DNA of 64,000 nucleotides, from positions 26,198 through 90,197 of the forward strand of contig JAGBKK010000027.1 of NCBI GenBank assembly GCA_017934045.1, written 5' to 3'. The position numbers were made by a program, and so were the translations under genes. The notes beneath the pieces were generated by a model, which was given only the letters and a program-made list of their open reading frames with translations, made no database searches and had not been told where the DNA came from. Shown one piece after another: positions 52,437 to 61,816 of this stretch (the stretch's first letter is position 1; the number at the start of each line of letters is the position of its first letter). This DNA is from Neisseriaceae bacterium. Lineage in GTDB: Bacteria; Pseudomonadota; Gammaproteobacteria; Burkholderiales; Neisseriaceae.

Positions 52437-53780
52437 ATGTCTGAATTAAGCCTTTCTTTTATTGCCGATGTGTTTCAGGTTGCCCTGCCCTGCCCTGATT
52501 TTATCATTAACAAAATCACCACCGACAGCCGCACTGTTCAACAAAACGATGTGTTTTTTGCCCTGTCAGGTGAAAAATTTGATGGACATGATTTTGTTGA
52601 TGAAGTGTTATCACACGGTGCGGTGTGTGTGGTTTCTCGTGCAGATTGTGCGGAAAAATCAGGCTGTCTGAAAGTTGATGACACTTTGCAAGCATTAGGT
52701 GTTTTGGCAAAAGCATGGCGAAATAAAAATGCTCATATTCCAGTATTAGCAATTACAGGTTCTTCTGGAAAAACAACGGTTAAGGAAATGACAGCAGCAA
52801 TTTTGCGGCGTAAATTTGGTGAAAATGCGGTTTTAGCCACACAAGGTAACCTGAATAATCATATTGGTTTGCCTTTAACGCTGTTGAATTTGCGAAAAAA
52901 TCATCAATATGCCGTATTAGAAATGGGTATGAATCATTTTGGTGAATTAGACTATTTAACCCATATTGCAAAACCGAATATTGCTTTAATTAACAATGCA
53001 TTAAATGCTCATATCGGTAATGATTTTAATGGTGTTGCCGATATTGCCAAAGCCAAAAGTGAAATTTATGCAGGATTAAATAACGGTATGGCGATTTATC
53101 CTTTTGATGACGCAAATAAAAGCATTTTTCAGGCAGCCTGTGGGGCAAATCCGCAACGCACATTTGGCATAAAAAGTGGTGATATATTTGCCGATAATAT
53201 TCAACTTCACCCCACAAAAAGCGAATTTTCCTTAAATATCAAAGGACAACAAGTAGCCGTGCAACTGCCTGTCGCAGGGCGACATAATGTGTTAAACGCC
53301 GCCGCCGCTGCCGCTTTATGTGCGGATTTTGTTTCGCCTGATGAGATGGCACAAGGCTTGGCAGATTATCAGCCTGTTGGCTCTCGTTTGCGTATGATAA
53401 ATAAGGATTTTGGCGTGCAAATTATTGATGACACCTACAACGCCAACCCTGATTCGATGAAAGCGGCGATTGATGTTTTGGCGGCTTTTGATTCGCCACG
53501 CATTTTTGTAATGGGCGATATGGGCGAATTGGGGACACAAGCGGCTGATTTTCATCGTGAAATCGGAGAATACGCCAAAAATAAAGGCATTGAATATGCC
53601 CTATTTACAGGCGAATTATCCCAAAATGCGGCAGACGCTTTTGGTGAAAACGGCAAATGGTTTGACAATAAAAACGCCTTGACCGAATATTTAAAATCGT
53701 TGATAACGCCACAAACAACGGTTTTAATTAAAGGCTCACGATTTATGAAAATGGAAGAAGTGGTTAAAGGAATTGAATAA
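52437..53780 (+). CDS. murF: UDP-MurNAc-tripeptide--D-Ala-D-Ala ligase
   Basis: 447 residues. Mur ligase: TDSRTVQQNDVFFAL (UDP-substrate domain), ATP loop ITGSSGKTTVKEM, LEMGMNHFGELDYL, and DDTYNANPDSMKAAID. It adds D-Ala-D-Ala to the UDP-MurNAc tripeptide. A DUS half-site encodes FQAA at about 53129. It opens a dcw segment, but murE does not precede it. Confidence 0.96.
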   Translation: MSELSLSFIADVFQVALPCPDFIINKITTDSRTVQQNDVFFALSGEKFDGHDFVDEVLSHGAVCVVSRADCAEKSGCLKVDDTLQALGVLAKAWRNKNAHIPVLAITGSSGKTTVKEMTAAILRRKFGENAVLATQGNLNNHIGLPLTLLNLRKNHQYAVLEMGMNHFGELDYLTHIAKPNIALINNALNAHIGNDFNGVADIAKAKSEIYAGLNNGMAIYPFDDANKSIFQAACGANPQRTFGIKSGDIFADNIQLHPTKSEFSLNIKGQQVAVQLPVAGRHNVLNAAAAAALCADFVSPDEMAQGLADYQPVGSRLRMINKDFGVQIIDDTYNANPDSMKAAIDVLAAFDSPRIFVMGDMGELGTQAADFHREIGEYAKNKGIEYALFTGELSQNAADAFGENGKWFDNKNALTEYLKSLITPQTTVLIKGSRFMKMEEVVKGIE

Positions 53781-53827
53781 TTTTTCAGGCTGCCTGAATT
53801 AAAGTTTTTTACAGGAACACATTGATT

Positions 53828-54910
53828 ATGTTAGTCTTTTTAGCAAGTTTATTTGAAAATTGGTTTAGTTGGTTGCGTGTTTTTCAATACACCACTTTTC
53901 GCACGGTTATGGCATCTTTAACCGCCTTGTCTTTTTGCTTATTGTTCGGCCCTTGGACAATTCGCAAACTCACCGAACTTAAAGTCGGACAAGCCATTCG
54001 TACCGATGGACCACAAACGCATTTAGTCAAAACAGGCACGCCGACTATGGGCGGTTCGCTGATTTTAACCGCCATTACGGTGAGTATGTTGTTGTGGGGC
54101 AATTTATCGAATAAATTTGTATGGATTTTATTAGCGGTTATGCTATCTACTGGGGCATTGGGTTTTTATGATGACTGGAAAAAAGTAGTCTATAAAGACC
54201 CTAATGGTGTTTCTGCTAAATTTAAAATCGTTTGGCAATCCGCTGTTGCTATATTAGCAGGTATGTTTTTATTATACTCAAATCTGCCTGAAACCACTGA
54301 ATTTATTGTGCCATTTTTCAAACAAATTCAATACCCTTTGGGTTGGTTTGGTTTTATTATTTTAACTTATTTGGTGATTGTGGGAACTTCTAATGCGGTT
54401 AATTTAACAGACGGCTTGGACGGATTAGCCGCTATGCCGATTGTTTTGGTATCCGCAGGGCTTTCGGTATTTGCCTACGCCAGCGGACACGCCGAATTTG
54501 CGAGATATTTGCAATTACCGTTTATACCTGGTGCGAATGAAGTCGTGGTATTTTGTGCGGCGATGTGCGGTGCAAGTTTGGGCTTTTTATGGTGGAACGC
54601 CTACCCTGCCCAAGTGTTTATGGGCGATGTGGGGGCATTGGCATTAGGTGCCGCATTAGGCACAGTCGCCGTGATTATTCGCCAAGAAATTGTGTTACTC
54701 ATTATGGGCGGCTTATTTGTGGCAGAAGCCATTTCGGTTATGTTGCAGGTAGGTTCTTATAAAACAAGAAAAAAACGCATTTTCCGTATGGCACCTTTGC
54801 ATCACCACTACGAATTAGGCGGCTGGAAAGAAACCCAAGTCGTAGTGCGTTTTTGGATTATTACACTGATTTTGGTGTTAATTGGTTTGGCTACGCTGAA
54901 ATTGCGGTAA
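53828..54910 (+). CDS. mraY: Phospho-N-acetylmuramoyl-pentapeptide transferase
   Basis: 360 residues from the ATG at 53828, which aligns with the usual MLVWLAE start; a TTG at 53822 is possible. About ten membrane segments; [19 protein letters not shown] and [20 protein letters not shown] are catalytic-loop motifs. It makes lipid I at the inner membrane. A DUS lies on each side. Confidence 0.95.
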   Translation: MLVFLASLFENWFSWLRVFQYTTFRTVMASLTALSFCLLFGPWTIRKLTELKVGQAIRTDGPQTHLVKTGTPTMGGSLILTAITVSMLLWGNLSNKFVWILLAVMLSTGALGFYDDWKKVVYKDPNGVSAKFKIVWQSAVAILAGMFLLYSNLPETTEFIVPFFKQIQYPLGWFGFIILTYLVIVGTSNAVNLTDGLDGLAAMPIVLVSAGLSVFAYASGHAEFARYLQLPFIPGANEVVVFCAAMCGASLGFLWWNAYPAQVFMGDVGALALGAALGTVAVIIRQEIVLLIMGGLFVAEAISVMLQVGSYKTRKKRIFRMAPLHHHYELGGWKETQVVVRFWIITLILVLIGLATLKLR

Positions 54911-54956
54911 AAATATTATTTCAGGCAGCCTGAAAAATTAAAAAGGAGTTGATAAA

Positions 54957-56360
54957 ATGTCGCAAGCATTAGAAATTTATCAAAATCATCAGTTTCATAA
55001 AACTTGGCAATCTTTTAAAGACGAATTTAATAAAGGGTATATTCCTGAACAAATTAACGACCCTGTTAGATTGGAAAACTATGACATTATCAATAAAAAA
55101 ATTGAATTTATTGATAATTGGTTATCACTTGTTGATCCTGAATTAGGAATGACTAACACTCATCTAACTACTGCAAATAATTTCATAAATACAGCAAAAT
55201 CTCATATCATTAATGAACAAGGTTATGCAAGTAGAAATGATACTCGTAATGCAATCAGCAATTTAAATAATTGTATTTTTAAAGTTAGTGAATGTGTCGA
55301 TACAATTATAAAATTACCTATTGCTATTCCAAAAGTTACAAGTAATTCTATAACAAGAATGCTCAATAGTTATCGAGATACTATTCAACAAGCATTAACA
55401 GAAATCAATTTAGAAAAAACCAAAAATGACGCAGTCGGTATTAAAAACTATAAACAAGAATTGATTAATAATAACGATAGTATTAGTAAAACTATTGAAA
55501 AAGAATTTAAAGAAATTAAAAATAAATATAATGAAATCAATGAGTTTTACAATGAAACTCTTGTTAATGGTAAAAACAGTATTTCCACAAAACAAGAAAT
55601 TATCAATGGAAAAGAAAGTATTTTTAAAGAAATCGAACAAATTAAAAATCGCATTGATAATTTTAATGTACAATTAGACGAATTAAATAAATTCTATGAA
55701 AATATTTTTGGCTCTTCTGATAAACAAACAATCGGATTAAAGCAAGAATTAGAAAGCAGAATAAAACAACTTGACGAAATGGAGCAAAAGCACAATCAAA
55801 AATATCAAGCAATGTTTAATGAAATAGAAAGTTTGCTCGAAGGAGCAACAAATGTAGGTTTAGCAAAAGCATTTAATGATGAAAAAGAAAAATACCCAAA
55901 AATTATTAACGCTTGGAATGCTGCATTTTATTTAAGTATTATATTTTTATTATACTGGGGTAGAAAAATATATATTGAATATCAACATAGTTTTAATGAA
56001 CCTATTTCTTTTTTAAATATGTTAGGTTCATTTCTACCAACTTCAATAATTACAATATCATTGATTTGGCTTGCAGTATATGCCAGTAAAAGACATAGCG
56101 AAAACAGACGACTGGAACAAGAATATGCCCATAAAAAAGCAATGGCATTGTCATATAGTAGTTACAAAAAACAAATTGAAGAATTGGGAACAGATGAAAA
56201 AGAAAAATTACTATCCCAGTTAATGAGTACTACTATTGAAACTATTGCGTACAACCCAAGTCCAACTTTGGATAAAAAACATGGCGATGGAACGGTTTTG
56301 AATGAAATTCCTAACACATTAAAAGAAATACTTGAAATTATAAAAACATTTAAAAAATAA
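54957..56360 (+). CDS. Coiled-coil membrane protein of unknown function inserted in dcw
   Basis: 467 residues. The N-terminal 320 residues are hydrophilic, Asn/Lys/Glu-rich and largely coiled coil (about 160-320), without a signal peptide. Two membrane segments (about 325-345, AAFYLSIIFLLYWG; about 362-382, SIITISLIWLAVYA) are followed by ASKRHSENRRLEQEYAHKKA and a short cytoplasmic helix. That juxtamembrane block recurs in other bacterial proteins of unknown role, as I recall. It is AT-rich compared with mraY and murD, has a good site (AAGGAG) and DUS-type repeats on both sides. I do not recognise a function; division or envelope-stress roles are guesses. Confidence 0.7.
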   Translation: MSQALEIYQNHQFHKTWQSFKDEFNKGYIPEQINDPVRLENYDIINKKIEFIDNWLSLVDPELGMTNTHLTTANNFINTAKSHIINEQGYASRNDTRNAISNLNNCIFKVSECVDTIIKLPIAIPKVTSNSITRMLNSYRDTIQQALTEINLEKTKNDAVGIKNYKQELINNNDSISKTIEKEFKEIKNKYNEINEFYNETLVNGKNSISTKQEIINGKESIFKEIEQIKNRIDNFNVQLDELNKFYENIFGSSDKQTIGLKQELESRIKQLDEMEQKHNQKYQAMFNEIESLLEGATNVGLAKAFNDEKEKYPKIINAWNAAFYLSIIFLLYWGRKIYIEYQHSFNEPISFLNMLGSFLPTSIITISLIWLAVYASKRHSENRRLEQEYAHKKAMALSYSSYKKQIEELGTDEKEKLLSQLMSTTIETIAYNPSPTLDKKHGDGTVLNEIPNTLKEILEIIKTFKK

Positions 56361-56452
56361 TCTTTCAGGTAGCCTGAAAATATGTTAAATTAGCACCTAA
56401 TCGGTTCGTTTTATCGGTTGTTTATCACCTGATAGGTAGCAAAGGGATGACA

Positions 56453-56743
56453 ATGCAGCAAGCCACTTTTAGCGTACGCATGGACGCAAATTTGAAAAAA
56501 CAGTTTGATAGCCTGTGCCAAGATTTTGGTATGAACACCACAACCGCTATCAATATTTTTGCTCGTGCTGTGGTGAAACAACGCAAAATTCCATTTGAAA
56601 TCTCCGCCTTAAACAATCCGTCTGACAACGCTTTAAATGTATTCAATACCTTGCGAACACAGGCGGAAAACAACGGTGTGAGCGATTTGAGTTTGGACGA
56701 AATCAATGACGAAATCAAACGCAGTCGCTTGGGAGTGGATTGA
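56453..56743 (+). CDS. RelB/DinJ-family antitoxin
   Basis: 96 residues from the ATG at 56453 (6 bases after AAAGGG). The N-terminal ribbon-helix-helix domain ATFSVRMDANLKKQFDSLCQ, then FGMNTTTAINIFARAVV, is the RelB/DinJ pattern. The C-terminal tail would wrap the toxin. Its stop overlaps the PIN gene start by one base (TGATG), the usual antitoxin-first layout. It should repress its own promoter in the 86 bases upstream. Confidence 0.88.
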   Translation: MQQATFSVRMDANLKKQFDSLCQDFGMNTTTAINIFARAVVKQRKIPFEISALNNPSDNALNVFNTLRTQAENNGVSDLSLDEINDEIKRSRLGVD

Positions 56744-57141
56744 TGATTTTTGCAGTCATTGATACGAATGTTTTGGTGTCTGCTTTACTCACGCAAAAAG
56801 GCGATACAGCAACGGTTAAAATTATTGAAAAAGTTTTATTGGGTGAAATAACGCCTATTTATAGTAGCGAAATGATTAAAGAATATCGTGCTGTTTTATC
56901 CCGTAAAAAATTTGGATTTTCACCTAAATTGATTGATGAATTGATAAAATTTATTGAAAAACAAGGTGTTATGCAAGAAATTATTTCATCAGGTATAACG
57001 CTTACAGATATGGACGATTTGCCTTTTTATGAATTGGCTTTACAAAATAAAGAAACTTATTTAATTACAGGAAATATTAAACATTTTCCTAATCAGTCTT
57101 TTATTGTTACACCACGAGAATTTTTAAATATTATTCAATAA
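56743..57141 (+). CDS. PIN-domain toxin (COG1569-like)
   Basis: 132 residues from the ATG at 56743. PIN ribonuclease fold: FAVIDTNVLVSALL (first Asp), SSEMIKEYRAVLSR (Glu), LTDMDDLPFYELAL (Asp cluster) and YLITGNIKHFP. Toxins of this type cleave RNA when the antitoxin is lost. RelB-type antitoxins usually pair with RelE toxins; a DinJ-like antitoxin with a PIN toxin is a mixed pairing that does occur. It lies between essential cell-wall genes. Confidence 0.87.
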   Translation: MIFAVIDTNVLVSALLTQKGDTATVKIIEKVLLGEITPIYSSEMIKEYRAVLSRKKFGFSPKLIDELIKFIEKQGVMQEIISSGITLTDMDDLPFYELALQNKETYLITGNIKHFPNQSFIVTPREFLNIIQ

Positions 57142-57182
57142 ATATTTTCAGGCAGCCTGAAAAAATAAAACGGATAACACAA

Positions 57183-58532
57183 ATGAATACAACACAATTT
57201 ACAGATAAAAAAATCTTGGTTGCGGGTTTGGGTAAAAGTGGTATGGCAAGCCTGCGGTTTTTAAATGAGTGCGGTGCGGCTATTTCGGGTTATGACAAGG
57301 TTTTGTCTGATGAACGCCGTTCGGCTTTGGCACAGGAATTTCCGCATGCGTCCTTTTATTCTGATGAATTGAAAATGGCGTTAAATCACAGCGATTTTGA
57401 CGCGGTGCTGTTAAGTCCAGGCATTTCGGCTTTTTTGCCTGAAATCAATGCCTTTCGCAAAAAAGGCGGTGCGGTTTTGGGCGATATTGCTCTTTTATGT
57501 GCCTTAATTCACGGCAGACGCGATAAAATTATTGCCATTACAGGCAGCAACGGCAAATCAACCGTAACCGAACTCACGGGCTTTTTGTGCCGTGAATGTG
57601 GGCAGGATACGGTTGTGGCAGGCAATATTGGCTTGCCTGTGTTGCAGGCATACAAGGAACGACAAGGCGAGTCGGCTGATGTGTGGGTGTTAGAATTGTC
57701 GAGTTTCCAACTTGAAACCACGCCAAATTTGGATGCCAACGCCGCCGCCTGCCTGAATATTTCCGAAGACCATTTAGACCGCTACAACGATTTGTTGCAT
57801 TATGCCCACACCAAGGCGGCAATTTTTAACGGTATTCACACACAAGTTTTGAACGCCGATGATACGCTGTGCCGTGCAATGAAACGCCCTGACGCAATCT
57901 GTCAATGGTTCTCCTTGACTGATAAACAGGCGGATTTTTATTTTGACGGTGCAAAATTTTTCTATCAAAATCAAGCGTTTTTTGATATAAATAACACTGC
58001 CCTACAAGGAGCACACAATGCGGCAAATATTATGGCAGCATTGGCGTTGTGCGAAAGTATCGGCTTAAAACGAGAAGATTTGCTTGCCGCCCTACCCCGC
58101 TTTACAGGTTTGCCGCACCGCACAGAAAAAGTGGGCGAGAAAAACGGCGTGGTGTTTATTGACGACTCCAAAGGCACCAATGTGGGGGCAACCGCCGCCG
58201 CCATTATGGGCTTAAATCAGCCAATTATCTTGATTGCAGGCGGCTTGGGCAAAGGGCAGGATTTTGCTCCATTAGCAGAAGCCGCAATCGGCAAAGTGAA
58301 AGCCACATTTTTAATTGGCAAAGACGCACCGTTAATTGAAAAAGCCTTTGCTGCCAAAGGCTTAAAAACAGAATTTTGCCAAACTTTACAAGACGCAGTT
58401 GCAAAAAGTTTTCAGGCAGCCTGTAACGGTGATTGCGTTTTATTAAGCCCAGCCTGTGCCAGTATGGATATGTTCCGTGATTACGCACACCGTTCTGAAA
58501 TATTTATCGAAAGTTTTAAGGCATTGAAATGA
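57183..58532 (+). CDS. murD: UDP-MurNAc-L-alanine--D-glutamate ligase
   Basis: 449 residues. VAGLGKSGMASLRFL, ATP loop ITGSNGKSTVTELTG, LELSSFQLET, HLDRYNDLLHYAHTKAAIF and FIDDSKGTNVGATAAAI. It adds D-Glu to UDP-MurNAc-Ala. A DUS half-site encodes SFQAAC near the C-terminus. Its end overlaps ftsW by ATGA. Confidence 0.96.
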   Translation: MNTTQFTDKKILVAGLGKSGMASLRFLNECGAAISGYDKVLSDERRSALAQEFPHASFYSDELKMALNHSDFDAVLLSPGISAFLPEINAFRKKGGAVLGDIALLCALIHGRRDKIIAITGSNGKSTVTELTGFLCRECGQDTVVAGNIGLPVLQAYKERQGESADVWVLELSSFQLETTPNLDANAAACLNISEDHLDRYNDLLHYAHTKAAIFNGIHTQVLNADDTLCRAMKRPDAICQWFSLTDKQADFYFDGAKFFYQNQAFFDINNTALQGAHNAANIMAALALCESIGLKREDLLAALPRFTGLPHRTEKVGEKNGVVFIDDSKGTNVGATAAAIMGLNQPIILIAGGLGKGQDFAPLAEAAIGKVKATFLIGKDAPLIEKAFAAKGLKTEFCQTLQDAVAKSFQAACNGDCVLLSPACASMDMFRDYAHRSEIFIESFKALK

Positions 58533-59680
58533 AAACAAATAAAGACATTTTGCAACAGACAAAATTATTAAAAGATAATATGGATTACCCCTTATTATGG
58601 GTAATGTTTGTGCTGTTATCTTTTGGTTTAATTATGGTTTATTCCGCAACAATTGCAGGACATGAAGCCGCACGCGTAAATAATCCACAATATTATTTAA
58701 TTCGCCAATCAATATTTATTTCTGGTATTGGCATTATGTGTTATGGCTTATTTAGAATACCCATTTCTATATGGAAAAAAGCCACGCCTTATTTAGTGGG
58801 TTTATCCATTATTTTATTGATGATTACATTAAAATTTGGCATCTCTGTTAAAGGAGCAAGACGCTGGATCAATTTAGGCTTTTTTTCACTGCAATCATCT
58901 GAATTATTTAAAATTGCAGTGATTTTATATTTGTCCAGTTTTATCACCCGTCATTATGAAACCATTAACGACATTAAAAAAGTTTGGTGGATTGCCATTG
59001 TGCCTGTTTTAGGAATGAGTTTAATTTATCTTACCAAAGACTTGGGTTCAGTGGTGGTGATTATGTGTATTATTATTGCCCTAATCTTAATGGCTGGTAT
59101 GAAAATGAAATGGTTTGTTACGGTTATTTTAATTTCCTTGCCTTTGCTTATTGCTGCCGTTTTAACCAATTCCTACCGCATTAAACGCGTTACTTCTTTT
59201 ATCGACCCACTGCAAGACGCTTTGGGCAAGGGCTATCAACTCACGCACGCACTATCCGCCGCAGGGCGTGGCGGATTAACAGGACAAGGCTTGGGCAACA
59301 GTTTGGAACGCTATTTACTGCCTGAAAGCCACACCGACTTTATCTCATCAATTATTGCCGAAGAATTGGGCTTACTCACCGTCATTGGTGTGGCAATGGT
59401 GTTTATTTGGTTGGTATGGCGTGCGATTAGCATTGGCAAACGCGCCCAAAATTTAAACGCCTTTTTCTCGTCCTATGTGGCGTATGGCGTGGCCATTTGG
59501 TTGGGCGTGCAAAGTTTCTTCCACTTGGGCGTAAATCTCGGCATGTTGCCCACCAAAGGCTTGACCCTGCCGTTTATTTCCTACGGCGGCTCGTCTATGT
59601 TAGCCACAATGGTCGCCATGACACTACTGTTGCGTGTGGATTACGAAAACCGCCGACTGTTAAGGGGGTATAAGGTATAA
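58529..59680 (+). CDS. ftsW: Septal peptidoglycan polymerase FtsW (SEDS family)
   Basis: 383 residues, about ten membrane segments. SEDS motifs: ARRWINLGFFSLQSSELFKI, KDLGSVVVI, GRGGLTGQGLGNSLERYLLPESHTDFISSIIAEELG, and GMLPTKGLTLPFISYGGSSM. It polymerises lipid II at the septum together with FtsI. It is translationally coupled to murD. Confidence 0.95.
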   Translation: MKTNKDILQQTKLLKDNMDYPLLWVMFVLLSFGLIMVYSATIAGHEAARVNNPQYYLIRQSIFISGIGIMCYGLFRIPISIWKKATPYLVGLSIILLMITLKFGISVKGARRWINLGFFSLQSSELFKIAVILYLSSFITRHYETINDIKKVWWIAIVPVLGMSLIYLTKDLGSVVVIMCIIIALILMAGMKMKWFVTVILISLPLLIAAVLTNSYRIKRVTSFIDPLQDALGKGYQLTHALSAAGRGGLTGQGLGNSLERYLLPESHTDFISSIIAEELGLLTVIGVAMVFIWLVWRAISIGKRAQNLNAFFSSYVAYGVAIWLGVQSFFHLGVNLGMLPTKGLTLPFISYGGSSMLATMVAMTLLLRVDYENRRLLRGYKV

Positions 59681-59705
59681 CTTATTTCAGGCTGCCTGAA
59701 AGTTT

Positions 59706-59735
59706 GTAGGGTGGGCAACTTGTTGCCCACGCGTT
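59706..59735. repeat. 30-base intergenic repeat, copy 2
   Basis: This copy is identical to 4385-4414. It lies between two DUS (59686 and 59747) in the gap after ftsW. The hairpin GTGGGCAA/TTGCCCAC with loop CTTG is its core. Confidence 0.75.
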
Positions 59736-59778
59736 TAATCTGAATTTTCAGGCTGCCTGAAAAAGAATTGATAATATT

Positions 59779-60672
59779 ATGAAACACTATTTAACATTTA
59801 TTTTGATGATTGTTTTATCATCTTTTTCTTTGGCGAAAACAGAACCTGTTTTTCCTGATATTGAATTGCCAAAATCACTTTCTTCTATTCAACAAGAAAT
59901 AGAAAAAAATAATCAAGCCGTTTTATCTAAAATCACCAAAAAAGATGGTAAAACAATTTATTATTTTGGTAAAGAAAATGATAAAAATAAAGCCCCATTA
60001 TTACCCAATAAAGAAAACGCATTTTATTATCGTATTATATTAGGAACAACCGATAAAGAAGAATGTGTCGTTCAAGACTTTTTTGTCAAAACAAATACTA
60101 AACAAGCAGAACCAATTATTGTCAGCAAAAACGATTGTCAAAATTTTTCTTCTTTCTATAATACAAATTTTTTGTATGATGAAAATAATAATTTAATTGA
60201 TATATCTATAATAAAAATTAACAATAAAATAGTAACAACGATTGATTACATAAAACAATCTGATGAGTTTAGTGAATATAAACAAAAAATAGATTTTTCT
60301 AATCCAAATAAAGTAATTTATTTAAGTCAATGGAAACCAATAGAACCATTAAATATTAACGAACAAATAAAATATAAAAGTCCAATATATTTAAAAAAAG
60401 AATTAATATTAGACAATAAAAATATGCTTTATACTCGTTTTATGAATGGAGAAGTATCCAATAAATTTGAAAAAATTACTATTCAAAGTGCATTTAAGAA
60501 CAATCAATTTTTATGGCAAGATAAATGGTATAACAGAGTTTATCAAAAACTCAAAGAAAAACATATAAAACATAGCAATGATATATGGGATAGAGATGAT
60601 ATAAAATTTGAAAAAATAGATATAGATGAAATTAAAAAAGAAATACAATTTTTTAAGGAAAAAATTAAATAA
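59779..60672 (+). CDS. Secreted protein of unknown function, paralogue of the 11988 lipoprotein
   Basis: 297 residues. Signal peptide MKHYLTFILMIVLSSFSLA without a lipobox. Residues about 48-125 match the 11988-12953 lipoprotein (TIYYF near KENDKNK, PLLPNKENAFYYRIILG, C-VVQDF, EPIIVSKNDC). The rest is Lys/Asn/Ile-rich and AT-rich. It lies between ftsW and murG, where no such gene is expected, flanked by repeats. A periplasmic location is inferred. Function unknown. Confidence 0.75.
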   Translation: MKHYLTFILMIVLSSFSLAKTEPVFPDIELPKSLSSIQQEIEKNNQAVLSKITKKDGKTIYYFGKENDKNKAPLLPNKENAFYYRIILGTTDKEECVVQDFFVKTNTKQAEPIIVSKNDCQNFSSFYNTNFLYDENNNLIDISIIKINNKIVTTIDYIKQSDEFSEYKQKIDFSNPNKVIYLSQWKPIEPLNINEQIKYKSPIYLKKELILDNKNMLYTRFMNGEVSNKFEKITIQSAFKNNQFLWQDKWYNRVYQKLKEKHIKHSNDIWDRDDIKFEKIDIDEIKKEIQFFKEKIK

Positions 60673-60708
60673 ATATTTTTCAGGCAGCCTGAAAATAGAA
60701 AGACCATT

Positions 60709-61776
60709 ATGAGCAAAACATTTTTAATCGCCGCAGGTGGCACGGGTGGGCATATTTTTCCTGCACTCGCAGTAGCACAATCCTTACAAAAACAAGGGCA
60801 TAGCATTGTTTGGTTAGGCAGTGAAAACGCTATGGAAACGCGTTTGGTGCCAAAATACCATATTCCTTTGGAAACCGTTGCCATTAAAGGTATTCGTGGC
60901 AATGGCATCAAACGCAAGTTGGCTTTGCCTTTCACCTTAATCAAAACCATTATGGCAACCAAAAATATTATTCAAAAACATAATATTAGTGCCGTTGTGG
61001 GATTTGGTGGCTTTGTGTCTTTTCCTGCTGGTGTGGCAGCGAAATTATGTGGTATCCCTTTGATTATTCACGAACAAAATGCGGTTGCAGGCTTGTCGAA
61101 CAAAACGCTTGCCAAAATTGCACGCAAAGTGCTGTTTGCTTTTCCGACTGCTTTTCCTGATAAGGCGGACGGCTTGGTGGGCAATCCTGTGCGTGCTGAA
61201 ATTGCCGCAATGTCAGAACCTGCCGAACGCTTTGCTAATCGACAAGGCAGCCTGAAACTGTTGATTGTGGGCGGTTCTTTGGGCGCGAAAGTGTTTAACG
61301 AGCGGCTGCCTGAAATTTTAGCCGCCGTGCCTGAAACCCAACGCCCTGAAATCATCCACCAGTGCGGTAAAGACAATAGCGACACGGTAAAAAAACGCTA
61401 TAATGAATTAGGCATAAACGCACAATGCGTTGATTTTATTGATGATATGCTATCAGCCTATGCCAACGCCGATTTTATTATCTGCCGAGCAGGGGCTTTA
61501 ACGATTGCCGAACTTGCCGCCGCAGGTTTAGGCGGTATATTGGTGCCGTTTCCGTTTGCGGTTGATGACCACCAAACCCAAAACGCTCAATATTTGGTGC
61601 AAGGCAGCGCCGCTTTGTGCGTACCGCAACCTGAATTTACGGTAGAAAAAATCAGCAAACAAATCAGTGAATTAACTCGCGAACGCTGTTTAGAATGGGC
61701 GACTAACGCTCGACAATTAGCCAAACCACAAGCGGCTGATGATATTGCCGAAGCGGTTTTGAAATGTGTGCAATAG
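60709..61776 (+). CDS. murG: UDP-GlcNAc--lipid I GlcNAc transferase
   Basis: 355 residues. GT28 fold: AAGGTGGHIFPALAVA, GFGGFVSFPAGVAAKL, HEQNAVAGLSNK, GGSLGAKVFNE and CRAGALTIAELAAAG. It converts lipid I to lipid II at the inner membrane. A DUS half-site encodes QGSLKLL. murC, which usually follows, is absent. Confidence 0.96.
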   Translation: MSKTFLIAAGGTGGHIFPALAVAQSLQKQGHSIVWLGSENAMETRLVPKYHIPLETVAIKGIRGNGIKRKLALPFTLIKTIMATKNIIQKHNISAVVGFGGFVSFPAGVAAKLCGIPLIIHEQNAVAGLSNKTLAKIARKVLFAFPTAFPDKADGLVGNPVRAEIAAMSEPAERFANRQGSLKLLIVGGSLGAKVFNERLPEILAAVPETQRPEIIHQCGKDNSDTVKKRYNELGINAQCVDFIDDMLSAYANADFIICRAGALTIAELAAAGLGGILVPFPFAVDDHQTQNAQYLVQGSAALCVPQPEFTVEKISKQISELTRERCLEWATNARQLAKPQAADDIAEAVLKCVQ

Positions 61777-61816
61777 TTTTGACTTCACCTTACGGCTCGT
61801 CTAAACTTCGGTTTGA

